64,000 nucleotides of DNA, from assembly GCF_011397635.1 (NCBI RefSeq), contig NC_064756.1, forward strand, positions 34,834,996 to 34,898,995, written 5' to 3'. Positions within the stretch are counted from its first letter, which is position 1. The number at the start of each line of letters is the position of its first letter. Positions 37,441 through 47,858 of this stretch are shown piece by piece. The stretch comes from Epinephelus fuscoguttatus (Eukaryota > Chordata > Actinopteri > Perciformes > Serranidae). The notes below the pieces were generated by a model, which saw nothing but the letters and a program-made list of their open reading frames with translations, did no database searches and was not told the origin of the DNA. The position numbers and the translations under genes are program-made.

Positions 37441-38159
37441 AGCTGCCCTGTGGAGTTTTGCCCATTTGCGCCATCTGCCGTGTTTTTCCAAGTACTGCGC
37501 CGTTCAATGACGTCGGCGATATGAGTGATGCTCCCGCACCCCCCCACCCAATTAATGTTAGCTATTTGCTTTATTTATCCAGAGATCAGAGCTAAAGCTA
37601 AATGACACACCTATTTACCACCCAGTAATTTTCGTTGTTTTATTTGCTATGAAAAAATATACAGACAGCTCAGCGGCAGAGCGGTGCGCACATACACAAT
37701 GAATGGGTTCATCGGCGGAGGTCTGCCCTTTGCGCGCTCTGTGTGAAACGGGCTTTACTCTGGTTTGATTTCTGCGTTTGTCACTCTCTCGTTTTGCCTT
37801 TTTTCCTTCTTCTGAACATTGCGGAGGTTGGGGAGGACCAGCGGGACTAGCTCCAGAGGCTTCGGAAGCTTTCCTGGGCCATTTCTTTGGGTTTTCAGAC
37901 ATCTTTCAGTAGCTCCTCTGCTAGCCTCGTCGTCTCCGACATTTCCAACTGTGCATGTGCTCTTTGAACTCTACGTCAAATGCGTCATTTCCTGTGCAAC
38001 AGCGTGGGAATGTCACTCCTGAGAGGCAATAGCGCTTCTAAGCAAACCATAGACTGTTGTGTGGTGGAGATGCATTCAATGATCATCCTAATAACTCGTC
38101 TGGCAGTGGCTGTAATGTAACGGACATTGGTTTATATGTAAAAACTCCACAGGGCAGCT
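37441..38159. mobile_element. TTAA-type MITE with a - strand ORF remnant
   Basis: The left end AGCTGCCCTGTGGAGTTTT follows TTAC (37437-37440). The right end AAAACTCCACAGGGCAGCT precedes TTAA (38160-38163): a 19-bp perfect inverted repeat with a TTAA-like duplication, one copy mutated. On the - strand a 95-codon frame (37615-37902) begins MSENPKKWPRK and has a very basic stretch (KKAKRESDKRRNQTRV). Its pattern recalls basic N-terminal domains common in transposon-linked fish ORFs, then loses coherence. It is treated as a remnant. Confidence 0.75.
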
Positions 38160-38163
38160 TTAA

Positions 38164-39888
38164 ACACAGCATGTATTGTGCATAAATTGTACATAAACTT
38201 TTGAACCATCAGAAGTTTCTGATGGTTACTTGAGGCCATAAAGGAAACATGAACCTGTAACACTACCAACCCCAAAAGCTGCAACATTTCATTTAGTCAC
38301 TGATGATGTGCTCATATTTGTACACACCCTACATGTTCAGTAAATGTCAGCCTTAATTTATCATGGTTGCTGTTGTAAAGTGGGAGCTGGTGCTCTTACG
38401 GTAGATTGCTGTTTGTCTTCACCTCTGATTTGGCTGTTGCACTTTCCCATTAACACATGACTGCACAGCTGGACTCAGTAACACAATCCTTCCAGCAGGG
38501 TCTGTGGTCACTCAAAGGGAGTTGTAGAAGCCTATCCTTTTAGAGCATTAATGTCATTGCTCAAGCCAAAGCAGGTTAAGAAAGCAAGAAATGTTTTGGA
38601 CCTGTATCTTTGTTTCTTGTACTTTACATGTATTGCTTGTGTATTGCTTGTAAACCAGGAGTACTGAGTTGCCATGCACATTTGTAGTATATTTTTTATA
38701 CACTGTGGTAAGACTATGTTCTAAAAAAAAGTTTGAAAGTACCTGAATGAGATTTAGCGAAGACAGACTGACATGCAGAAATGTTTATGTACAGTATGAC
38801 ATTAAAGCAAGGCTTAATGAGTACGTTTATTTTTAGTTTATTTACTTTATTAATCCCCCTGAGGAGAAATTCAATGTGGCACAGGCTTCTAAAAACATCA
38901 CCTTTAATGCTTTTAGTTTCAATCACATGACATGATGTTGGTGGCCCTAAATGCAGCAGACACACTTTTGAGGTGTTACCAACTCTCTACAACATTATTT
39001 TTCCGACAGTACCTGCTCTTGTTTTAGATTTTTGTTTTTTTTTTTGAGGATTTCAAGTGACTCTGTTAGCATTTAGATGCACTTTTATCACAGTGAATCC
39101 CACCTGGGGAATAAACAGTTGGGAACCAGGTGATCAATGGGGTCTTTGTGGCTCAGTTTGGACTCAGTTACAGTGCAGGTTACGTCTCTTTGCAGAGAGA
39201 GACTTTTATCTCTGACTCAGTTTCACTCTTGCAAATGGAGGACAGGCTACAATGGAAGGGAAGCATAAGGTGCTCCTCTGTAACAAGCCACCCATTGTTT
39301 CTTTCCTCCATTTACATTGAAATTAAATACCTAATTTTGGCATGCACCATTACGGCTCTTACTGGTCAGACTCTGCTGAGCTCTGCAGCTGGCATCTGCC
39401 CCTGTCTCTGCATACCAAAGAACTTGCACAGGCATAGTTGTTATGTTACACTTAATTTAAGCATCAATTTCTGACTCTGTGGCATGAAACTACAGAATTA
39501 GAAACTTCATCTACATCATCAAGAAGGTTTGAAAATGAGTAAATTCTTGTAAAAATTTTTGTTCTTTTATTTCATAACCTTTCATCAGAAATAATCTGCA
39601 AAGACATTGTATATATTTATTTAATCAATATCAAAATCAGACATTATCTTAATGTTTCTAATAAAATGTGTTATTTGAAATAATATATTAAAAGTAACAT
39701 AAAATGACCACCACTAAAGAAACATGGTCCTAACGAATACACATCATAAAACATGCATCAGTGATTTTTAGTTAATGTCCAAGTCCATGATGCTGCATTA
39801 ACACCCAGGCCAACAAATATCCTTCTGCTCTGCACAAATGTTCTAACATTAGGCATCATATCTTCATCTGCGCCCACATGTCACATGT
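38164..39888. other. Spacer and 3' flank of claudin C
   Basis: No gene is recognised in 38164-39540. The 3' untranslated region of claudin C extends leftward from 39888. AATAAA hexamers on the - strand lie at 39616-39621 and 39566-39571, about 270-320 bases past the stop. Confidence 0.45.
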
Positions 39889-40557
39889 TCATACATAGTC
39901 TCTTCTGGGGTAGCCATTGACTGACATAACCTTGACAGCCGAGTAGTCCACCCGGGGAGCCATGGAGCTACCACCACTCGGTGCTGTAGCTGCTGTGGAT
40001 GGGCAGGAGCAACAGAGCAGGGCTCCCCCTAGGATGAGGAGGCAGGAGGAAGCCCAGCCAAAGTACAGAGCATTACCAAACTCCCTCTTCCCTGTCTCCT
40101 CCAGCAGCGGGTCATAGAAGCCCATGACGATGGCGTGTGCTGTCCAGGACACAGCCACCAGCAGCAGCAGTCCAGCTACCACGAAGGTTACTCCAGCAGA
40201 CACCACAAGACGCGGTTTACTGCTCACATCCCGGCTACAGTTGGTGCACTTGGCACCAGCCACTGACAGACCAATTCCCACGATGCACAGCACCATAGAG
40301 ACAATGACCAAGGCACGAGCTGCTTGCAAGTCCACTGGCAACCCCAGCATGGAGTCGTGCACCCTGCAGTGCATCTGACCGGTGCTCTGCACGGAACAGT
40401 TCATCCACAAGCCTTCCCAGATCACCTGGGAGATGACAATGTTCTGACCGATGTAGGCAGCCACCCGCCACATGGGCAAGCCGCAGGACACCATCACCCC
40501 CAGCCAGCCGGCCACGGCCAGGATCATCCCGAGGATCTCCAAGCCTGCAGAGTACAT
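39889..40557 (-). CDS. Claudin-3/4-like tight-junction protein, more diverged (claudin C)
   Basis: A 222-residue intronless claudin. Signature: W30, GLW (49-51), C54 and C64, with Ser rather than Val after C54 and His before C64. Membrane segments: about 9-28, 82-102, 118-138 and 163-183. It differs from its neighbours in TM1 (SCGLPMW), loop 1 (IGQNIVISQVIW, RVHDSMLGLPVDL) and in having Asp in FYDPL where the others have Asn. The tail is Ala/Ser/Pro-rich, then ends Arg-Arg-Asp-Tyr-Val, a PDZ ligand. Start ATG gives MYSAGLEILG. Third of the - strand set; the spacer beyond it separates the two transcription directions. Paralogue name not assigned. Confidence 0.94.
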   Translation of the reverse strand: MYSAGLEILGMILAVAGWLGVMVSCGLPMWRVAAYIGQNIVISQVIWEGLWMNCSVQSTGQMHCRVHDSMLGLPVDLQAARALVIVSMVLCIVGIGLSVAGAKCTNCSRDVSSKPRLVVSAGVTFVVAGLLLLVAVSWTAHAIVMGFYDPLLEETGKREFGNALYFGWASSCLLILGGALLCCSCPSTAATAPSGGSSMAPRVDYSAVKVMSVNGYPRRDYV

Positions 40558-40745
40558 AGTTGGAGCTGGGGATGAAGACAGAGCTGAACAAGACTCTCTT
40601 CCAGGGCTCTGTGGGATAGAAGGCCCTCTGTGTCCACAAGCTCAACCCTCCTGAGATGAAGGCGATATCGGATCCCGTTGGCTCAACGTCCTGTATAAGA
40701 GTTTTAGTGAGAGAGAAGGAGAGAGGGAGAAACAGATTCTACCTT

Positions 40746-40752
40746 CTTTATA
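40746..40752 (-). promoter_or_regulatory. Candidate TATA box for claudin C
   Basis: TATAAAG on the - strand, 189 bases upstream of the start codon. A weaker TTATAC lies closer, near 40690. Either would give a short unspliced leader. Confidence 0.4.
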
Positions 40753-43700
40753 CAGCTAAGACAACTGAAGGTGGAGTCAGCTTAAGGTGGCATCGTGTTT
40801 ACCCTCAAACTACACCTGCAAATGCGAATACTTTTGTATTCTCAACTGAAATCAGTGTCACATGGGAACCATCAATTATCCTTCTGAAAACATATTTATC
40901 AAGTACCTGCAGAGACTTAGACACCAGTAAACATATTAAAAACAAACTCGGGGATAGTGTTGTCCTGAACCCAAACCACATTTACAGTAGAAATACCACC
41001 ACCAACCATTACAACAGTTCTGATTATAATATATTAACGATGCTTTCCAGTGTTCCTTTTAAGTCTTTTGAATATGAGAGCATGTGTCTGTTGTGACATG
41101 CAGCAACCTTGTAAAAAATTGCTGAATCACCATCTGAATGAGATCTCTGGGCAAGAAAAAACAGCAACAATGACAGGCCTTGTTTTTGCTGGTCAGTTTC
41201 ATAATCCCTCCTGAGAGAAAAAAAACCCCAACTGGGTCTGAGTTAACAAGCCTCATTGTCAGTGGGCACACTTGCTTAAAATGGAGGTTCCATATTTAAG
41301 TAAACAAAATGCACTGAGATTATTAGCCTCTTAGTCCATGACCTAACTTGCTGTAAGCAGATCATACTCTTTTGAATCTCTATGAGACATACTATTGCAA
41401 ATGTCAAACCATAAATACTCAGGACTTAATGGTAGGTCATCATGTAACTAATCCCTTTAGTGAATACCTCCTTTGTATATGATAAGTTTTTGGGAACCTC
41501 AAAGGACAGAGAGTACGTTTAGCTGTAGGCCAAAACATTACTTCCTAAGGAAGTCAATCAAACAAAAACTGTAGAATACTATCATCTAACATTTAATTTT
41601 AATTAGGGACTGTACTTAGCTTATCAGAAACAGGGAGTGACTTCGATTTTTGTTTTTGTTTTATCTTGACTCTCACTACAAATATTTTTTCCTTGAAACT
41701 TCCTGAGTGACTCATGGAAAATGCATAACCCTCCCTCCGCCATAAATAGCCTTTCATTTTTTTAATATTCACCCTATGTGTAGGTTCGGAGCCAATGAGC
41801 AAACAGCATGGGAGTGAAAGTTATCACCAAAACAAACAGCTGATTTCTGAAACAAAATGCAAATCCTCCATAAAAATGACATCGTCACACAAGCTGTGTG
41901 CACTTTAGCAGAATATGGGTGCATGACAGCAGCACACAAAATCAACTAAACTGAAAAAGCCTGAATAAACTGAATAATCACACACACACTCACACACAAA
42001 AATATTTTTTTAAAAGAAAACATGCTTATTCAAACACACTTGCAGGTTTAAGGGTTCTGAGGCTACTTAAGATAAATTACAAAATATGACAATTTAAGCT
42101 TGAAAGTCCTTCCCCTAAGTCAAATCAAAAAACACAACTCTCCCCAGTTCCTAAAAAAACTATTTAAAGTGCCTCCCCTGTTTTGTACCACCCCCTCCCC
42201 TCTCATTATCAATGAACAGCCCCTTACTGTTACTGTATTTGAAGCTGGAAATGCTCACCTGGAAATCTAAACAAAAAAGGCCAAATGAGGTACAAAAGGC
42301 ACAGAAATAAATACTGGCTCTTTTTTAACTTCACAAAACACTGTAATGCAGCTGTTCTGTCTTTGTATGAGTCAACATCATCCTTTTGTCACGCTGAACA
42401 CAAAATGAATCAAAGAATACTTCAGCAGGTATAACTATCCTCCAAAACATCCAGACTATCTTGTTTGATAGACAACAGGGCCGTTGAGGTTAGCTGACAG
42501 ATGAGCTCAGTGTCATTACAGGCTTTCCTCTAATTAACAGAGGTCACCTGGGGTCAGTGGTCAGGATGAGTATCTCTGTTATCTTGTGGTTAACCCCCTC
42601 CACAGACACACATGCACACGTACACACCCTTCCATTTTCCCACACAAACATAGACGCACACCTGACAGGAATGTTGGCACCTCGACCATACTGGCAGATT
42701 ACATTATTGTGATTTTGCATCATTGTACATCAGAAAGAATAATAAACTTTTTCCCTCTAAAAAACATGTCTCCTTATTTCTTCCATCAGATTTAACACTT
42801 TTAATTAAATGTGGATTGTCAAAAATGTCTGCTCTTAAAGCTTGAGTGACTCATTATAACCAAAGTACATTGTGGGCTTAATCATTTTTGAGGTATGAAG
42901 CATTTTCTTAATGTTTCCTTTTATGTTAAAGCATATAGTGGTAAATAACATTAGTAATTATCTGTAATGAAAAAGGTAGTATGATTAGATATTTCTTCCT
43001 ACTCCTTTTTGGACATGTGGTGATTTCTTTATCACAGTTTGATATTGTCAACAGCTTTTACTTCATGACTAAACAACACTGCAACCACAAAGTAAAGGTA
43101 AAAAATATTAACAAAAAACACAGGGAAATCTCTGTTCATCATGCCACGGTGACTAACGACAAGACAAAATACTGGCCAGACAATCTAAGATCACAGGAAG
43201 CATCTCTTCTTAACACGTTTTCAGCTTAGGTCAAAATGTGAACAAATCCTGCACCCAGCCACTGGTGAAATGTCTGTGGGCTTCAAGGGATTTTTTTTTT
43301 AATATCTGAACTGTTCACAGGTATATGCACTTACAATGTAAACAAGATAGTTGGAAATTTATTGACTGCACGGTAATATCTACACGGTTAGAGTCAGCAA
43401 TGTGGGCACAACACTCCAACTTTTCACCGTCAGGTCGTATGGATCCGTGTTGTTACTAGATAATGATTCACTAAATAACGGTCCCTGACATTCTTGCTGA
43501 GTTTTTCTTGTTGTGGTTTTCTGTACATTTGCCTCTGCTCCTCTAGTTTGATGATTTGATGGGTTTTTTATAACTTACACAGTCATTTTGTTTACCATGC
43601 TGTTAAATGTAGCTTGCTGTATCTACTGTGTATACCGTCAAAATGGCGACTTGGTGTCGTCACAGACAATACACACTGAAAAAAACTGATTGTGAAACGA

Positions 43701-44954
43701 CCTCAATGCACCAGGCACCAAAGACAGCTGGTTTGGCATCATAACATCCACTGCAGAATAAAAGTCAAAACCAAAAGATTTCCTTTAATAACAATCACAT
43801 CAGGTACAGAAAATTTAAAAAAAAAAGTTTAGAGAAAAACCATTATATTTTAGAAATCATGATTATTATTATAAAAAGATGCTAAGGTGCACCCCGGGAT
43901 GGACCTGTGAGACTAACACAAGAGACTGTAACTGTTTATGAGCTTTGTAATGTCGGTGTACGTTTTTACAGGCAGGGGGAGCCACTACTCATTCTCCCCA
44001 TGTTGTGTTTTGTAGAAAACACCCTTCATAAAGATTAAGTCTGCCTAGTTACAGTAACAGTAAAACACCTTATCTGGGAGCTCAACCTGACTTTACTTGA
44101 GTTTTTTTTATTTTAATTGGTTTTAATCTTTATCTGTTTTTATCTAATGATTTTATAATTTCTTGATTTTAATTTGTTGTACAGCATGGATCACTTTGTA
44201 ACTTGGGTTTAGAAAAGTGCTCTTTAGATAGAGATTAGCATTATACTATAAAAGCACTGTTGGTTAAAAGGATGATTTAAAGGGTCATTTACCAAAGAAT
44301 TCCACACAAGACTGATGCCTTTTTAAACTGTATTTCCCCCTCAGCTATTTCTAAAGTGTCCAACACACAAGACACCAAAATATCAATCAAACTTCTTTTT
44401 TTTTGGTTCTGAATTGCAGTTGGCAGCTGTCTCTGTACAAGGAGCGGTCAGTATCAGGGAGTTCTGAATTTCAAGAAGAAAACATTTTTGTGATTTGCAG
44501 CCACTGACAGCCAGTGCTGACAACACAGTGCAACTCTGATTACCAGATAAAGTCAGATAAAACCAGATACAGCTTGACTCATAACAGCAGACATGATTTG
44601 CTAACACCTCATGCAAAGCATTTGGTGGAGGATTAGGCAGCGTCTCATCAGGCATGCTCTGTTTTTTTAACCTTTATGTTTTATATAGCAGCTAAGTGAG
44701 CATGCATTTTCTCACCTGGCCGGCTAACACCCTGCTAACAAATTTTCCACAATGTATCTAAATACATAGTAATGCAAATACCCTGCTGTATGTGTTAAAA
44801 CATGCAAAACAATCAACACAATATCATAACTGTAACGAAACCTCTCCATTCTCACAGTATTAAAATATACAATGCATCATTATGAAACATACTAATAAAA
44901 CATGTGCATAGCAAGTGGTGTGTAGTGACACTGTAATAGTATGTAGGATATAAC
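40753..44954. other. Long intergenic stretch, nothing recognised
   Basis: About 4.2 kb of AT-rich sequence upstream of claudin C. Small open frames (40656-41096, 42586-42795, 42981-43229, 44383-44655) have no recognisable similarity. A run of CACACA-like motifs is present near 41980-42000 and 42600-42660. It may contain claudin regulatory sequence, but nothing specific can be supported. Confidence 0.45.
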
Positions 44955-45541
44955 TGAGGGCCCAGACACACCCAGCCAACATCAAAGAATAAGCAGACTG
45001 AAATGCAGACTGTTGTATTACCTCATGTCACCTGTGTACCAACTAAAAGTTGCACTTAAACACACCACAAAGACTTCAGCCGACAGCTAACTAGCACATA
45101 CGTCCAGTGCCTACATGAGAGGGTATAACTCCATACCAGCAGGCAGCAGTCGTCTGTATTCATTATTCAAAGGGGGGAACCAGAAGACCGAAAGGATGAA
45201 TTCAATAACACAAACAGTTACAAACCCTCTCTGCTAAAGATCTTGATGGCTAAAAAAAATTATTTTAGCTAATATAACACATTTGTTATGATGTCACGCC
45301 CTCTTGACTTAAGTTGTTTGTTTACTTTCCTCACTATTGTTTCTCTGAACTGACAATCAGAGTGATTTTTTTATTACAAGTGGGCTCCATGGGGTCCAAA
45401 AAACAGCCAACAAGGGCCAACAGGGGCTGACTAGCGCCAACAGTGCGGGACACACTGCAAAAACTATGGCGCCAATTGACTCCAATCAACAGCCTGACAT
45501 TGACCAATAACTAACCATCAGCCTGGTGTGTCAGGGCCCTT
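44955..45541. mobile_element. Family 2 MITE, fuller copy
   Basis: The left end has GAGGGCCCAGACACACCCAGCC and the right end, in reverse, AAGGGCCCTGACACACCAGGCTG: about 20-bp inverted repeats with a few differences. Internal blocks are shared with the copy at 30735-31218. No target duplication was secured; the right end reads CCCTTA, compatible with a TTA or TTAA site. Non-coding. Confidence 0.65.
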
Positions 45542-45786
45542 AGAACTGAGATTTGGCAACACATATTCAGCTGAGGCAAGAGTTTTGGGTGTTGCTGTGG
45601 ACAATCGATTACTTTAGTTTCAAAAACACACAGTAATATCATACCAACGTTAAATCTTACCAAATCTGACGCAAAGAGTCTGATTCACATTTCAGTTGGT
45701 CCTGTCTTGAATTTTGCAATCCTCTTTTCGTCTGAAATCCGTTAACGCACATGCCACTATTACAAAATACAGATTTTTAACAAAAA

Positions 45787-46410
45787 CACAAAATCAAAGA
45801 AAGGTTCCCGCACACTGTATCGCTCTCAGTCAAACATTTATTGGCATAACGTTTCGGTGGATGTGACCTTCATCAGACATATCAGAAAACATCTCTGCCC
45901 TACATACATGTACATCCCTGGTGGGTGCAGCTGACCAATCCGAGGACTAGGGGGCTCAACCTTTTTGATGAGTCTCACCTGTCAGAGGGCGATAACATTC
46001 AATTAACAGGTACATCAGAGTTTTACATGATATGAAATTTTTTTTTTTGCATATACATTTTTTATATAAAGATAAAACACTATAATCCCTCGCAATGAAA
46101 GAGTTGAAACTGTATAAATAGGGGCAACCATGCCGATTATTTAAAAACAATTTTTAGATTTTTTAAAAGTATACAAGCAACAGTAAATGCCAGTAAATAA
46201 TCAACCTCTTTTTTTTGAAAGAGGGGAGAAAAAACAACCAAAGTTGAAGCGAAGCAATCTTTTGCAGTGTGTCCAAAAGCCCCTGGATACCCCAGCAGAG
46301 GCAGAGGGACAGACCGCAAAAATAGTGCTCCCTACACATAGCTCTTCCTGCAAGCAGCAGATATTACAGTCAGGACAGACAGAGAATAAATAAACATCTA
46401 CAACATTACA
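45787..46410 (-). repeat. Left inverted arm of the Penelope-like element
   Basis: Reverse complement of 47145-47771 with few differences. As a measure, the 68-codon frames read from equivalent parts (46187-46393 on + and 47162-47368 on -) differ at only two residues. The first four bases overlap the target duplication by chance matching. Confidence 0.9.
45847..45876 (-). ncRNA. Hammerhead-ribozyme-like motif, left arm
   Basis: The mirror of the right-arm motif: on the - strand CTGATGA (45870-45876) and GAAA (45852-45855), with the same stem II. It differs from the right copy by one base shortly after GAAAC. It points in the opposite direction to the coding remnant. Confidence 0.45.
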
Positions 46411-47159
46411 GACAAACATAACAGATCATTTGAAAGAAATTTTGTTAAAAAATTGTTAAATAAAAGTTGGAAAAAAGAAAAACAATTTTCGGTGACATGT
46501 GTCACGACTTACTCTCCTCGCAGTCATGTTGTTAAAGCCACATTTATGAAATACTGGCACATATTAAAATCTGATCCAGAGCTCAGCTCCATTTTTAAAA
46601 ACCCGCCTTTATTTGTCTATAAAAGAGGACAAAACTTAAAAGATCGTTTGGTCCATGCTTATTTTTCCACAAAAAAGCATAACCAACCACAACAAACCCG
46701 TCTAAGACCTCTCCCTAATGGAAACTATAGATGTGGGAATTGCGCACAGTGCAACAACACTTATAAATCTGCCTATTTCTGTCATCCTCTCAGGAAAAAA
46801 GTTTCCTGTAAAAAGTATCATCACATGCGCGTCCACTCATGTAGTTTACATAATTCGCTGTCCGTGTGGCCTTGCCTATGTAGGTAAGACCTCGAGGAAA
46901 CTTAAACAGCGAATTAGTGAACACAAGAGTGCCATACGCCGCAAGGATGAGAATTATCCAGTGGCTGTTCACTTTAATGAAATGAGACATGACGTGGCCT
47001 CCCTCTACTTCTGTGGGATCGAACAGGTTCCGTTGCCACCTAGGGGTGGAGACCACGACTTGCTTCTAAAAAGAAGGGAAGCGTTCTGGATCTTTACGTT
47101 ACAGACATTGTCACCAAGGGACTAAATGATGAATTGTTGCTGAATGTAATGTTGTAGAT
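46411..47159 (+). pseudogene. Broken 3' end of a Penelope-like polyprotein (GIY-YIG endonuclease region)
   Basis: Reading frame 1 from about 46453 covers a pre-endonuclease region with FVYKRGQNLKDRLV and a Cys motif YRCGNCAQC. At about 46787-46800, near CTCTCAGGAAAAAAG, the frame shifts. Frame 2 then continues with the endonuclease-like part: VVYIIRCPCGLAYVGKTS (the GIY and YIG equivalents), KQRISEH, a HF...MRHD block and RREAFWI. A second frame slip near 47118 introduces an early stop at 47126. The original stop would be the TAG at 47157-47159, just inside the right arm. The reverse-transcriptase part is missing. Non-functional copy. Confidence 0.85.
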
Positions 47160-47771
47160 GTTTATTTATTCTCTGTCTGTCCTGACTGTAATATCTGCTG
47201 CTTGCAGGAAGAGCTATGTGTAGGGAGCATTATTTTTGCGGTCCGTCCCTCTGCCTCTGCTGGGGTATCCAGGGGCTTTTGGACACACTGCAAAAGATTG
47301 CTTCGCTTCAACTTTGGTTGTTTTTTCTCCCCTCTTTCAAAAAAAAGAGGTTGATTATTTACTGGCATTTGCTGTTGCTTGTATACTTTTAAAAAATCTA
47401 AAAATTGTTTTTAAATAATCGGCATGGTTGCCCCTATTTATACAGTTTCAACTCTTTCATTGCGAGGGATTATAGTGTTTTATCTTTATATAAAAAATGT
47501 ATATACAAAAAAAAAATTTTTTTCATATCATGTAAAACTCTGATGTACCTGTTAATTGAATGTTATCGCCCTCTGACAGGTGAGACTCATCAAAAAGGTT
47601 GAGCCCCCTAGTCCTCGGATTGGTCAGCTGCACCCACCAGGGATGTACATATATGTAGGGCAGAGATGTTTTCTGATATGTCTGATGAAGGTCACATCCA
47701 CCGAAACGTTACGCCAATAAATGTTTGACTGAGAGCGATACAGTGTGCGGGAACCTTTCTTTGATTTTGTG
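47145..47771 (+). repeat. Right inverted arm of the Penelope-like element
   Basis: Begins with the last codons of the polyprotein remnant and ends ...CTTTCTTTGATTTTGTG. It contains the hammerhead-like motif at 47682-47713 and an AATAAA (47718-47723) shortly after. Bases 47772-47845 continue past the inverted part to the target duplication. Confidence 0.9.
47682..47713 (+). ncRNA. Hammerhead-ribozyme-like motif, right arm
   Basis: CTGATGA (47682-47688) and CGAAAC around GAAA (47703-47706) enclose a short potential stem II: GGT (47690-47692) can pair with ACC (47700-47702), with an extra A next to the core. A short CG...CG pairing could serve as stem III. Hammerhead ribozymes are known from the terminal repeats of Penelope-like elements. 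No convincing stem I is seen here, so activity is doubtful. Confidence 0.5.
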
Positions 47772-47858
47772 GACACGTTTTGGGTTACGCCCTCTTCCTA
47801 CGCACCTGTGCCTTCAGGTGTGCTGAGATTTTGCATTCACCCTTGTAACAAAAACACA

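Larger units (their letters stand above)
45791..47845 (+). mobile_element. Penelope-like retroelement, truncated, with inverted terminal arms
   Basis: The insertion is bounded by an exact 13-bp direct repeat, taacaaaaacaca, at 45778-45790 and 47846-47858. Between them lie two inverted arms (45787-46410 and 47145-47771), a central broken coding remnant with a GIY-YIG-type endonuclease domain, and a 74-bp tail present only on the right. A GIY-YIG domain downstream of a Cys-rich motif, with terminal repeats that can be inverted, is the hallmark of Penelope-like elements. The reverse-transcriptase domain is absent, so the copy is 5'-truncated and cannot be autonomous. The arms remain nearly identical. 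Confidence 0.88.

Noticed and set aside
40656-41096. 146-codon open frame on the + strand, upstream of claudin C
   Set aside because: It overlaps the promoter region of claudin C on the opposite strand, has no family resemblance, and looks fortuitous.
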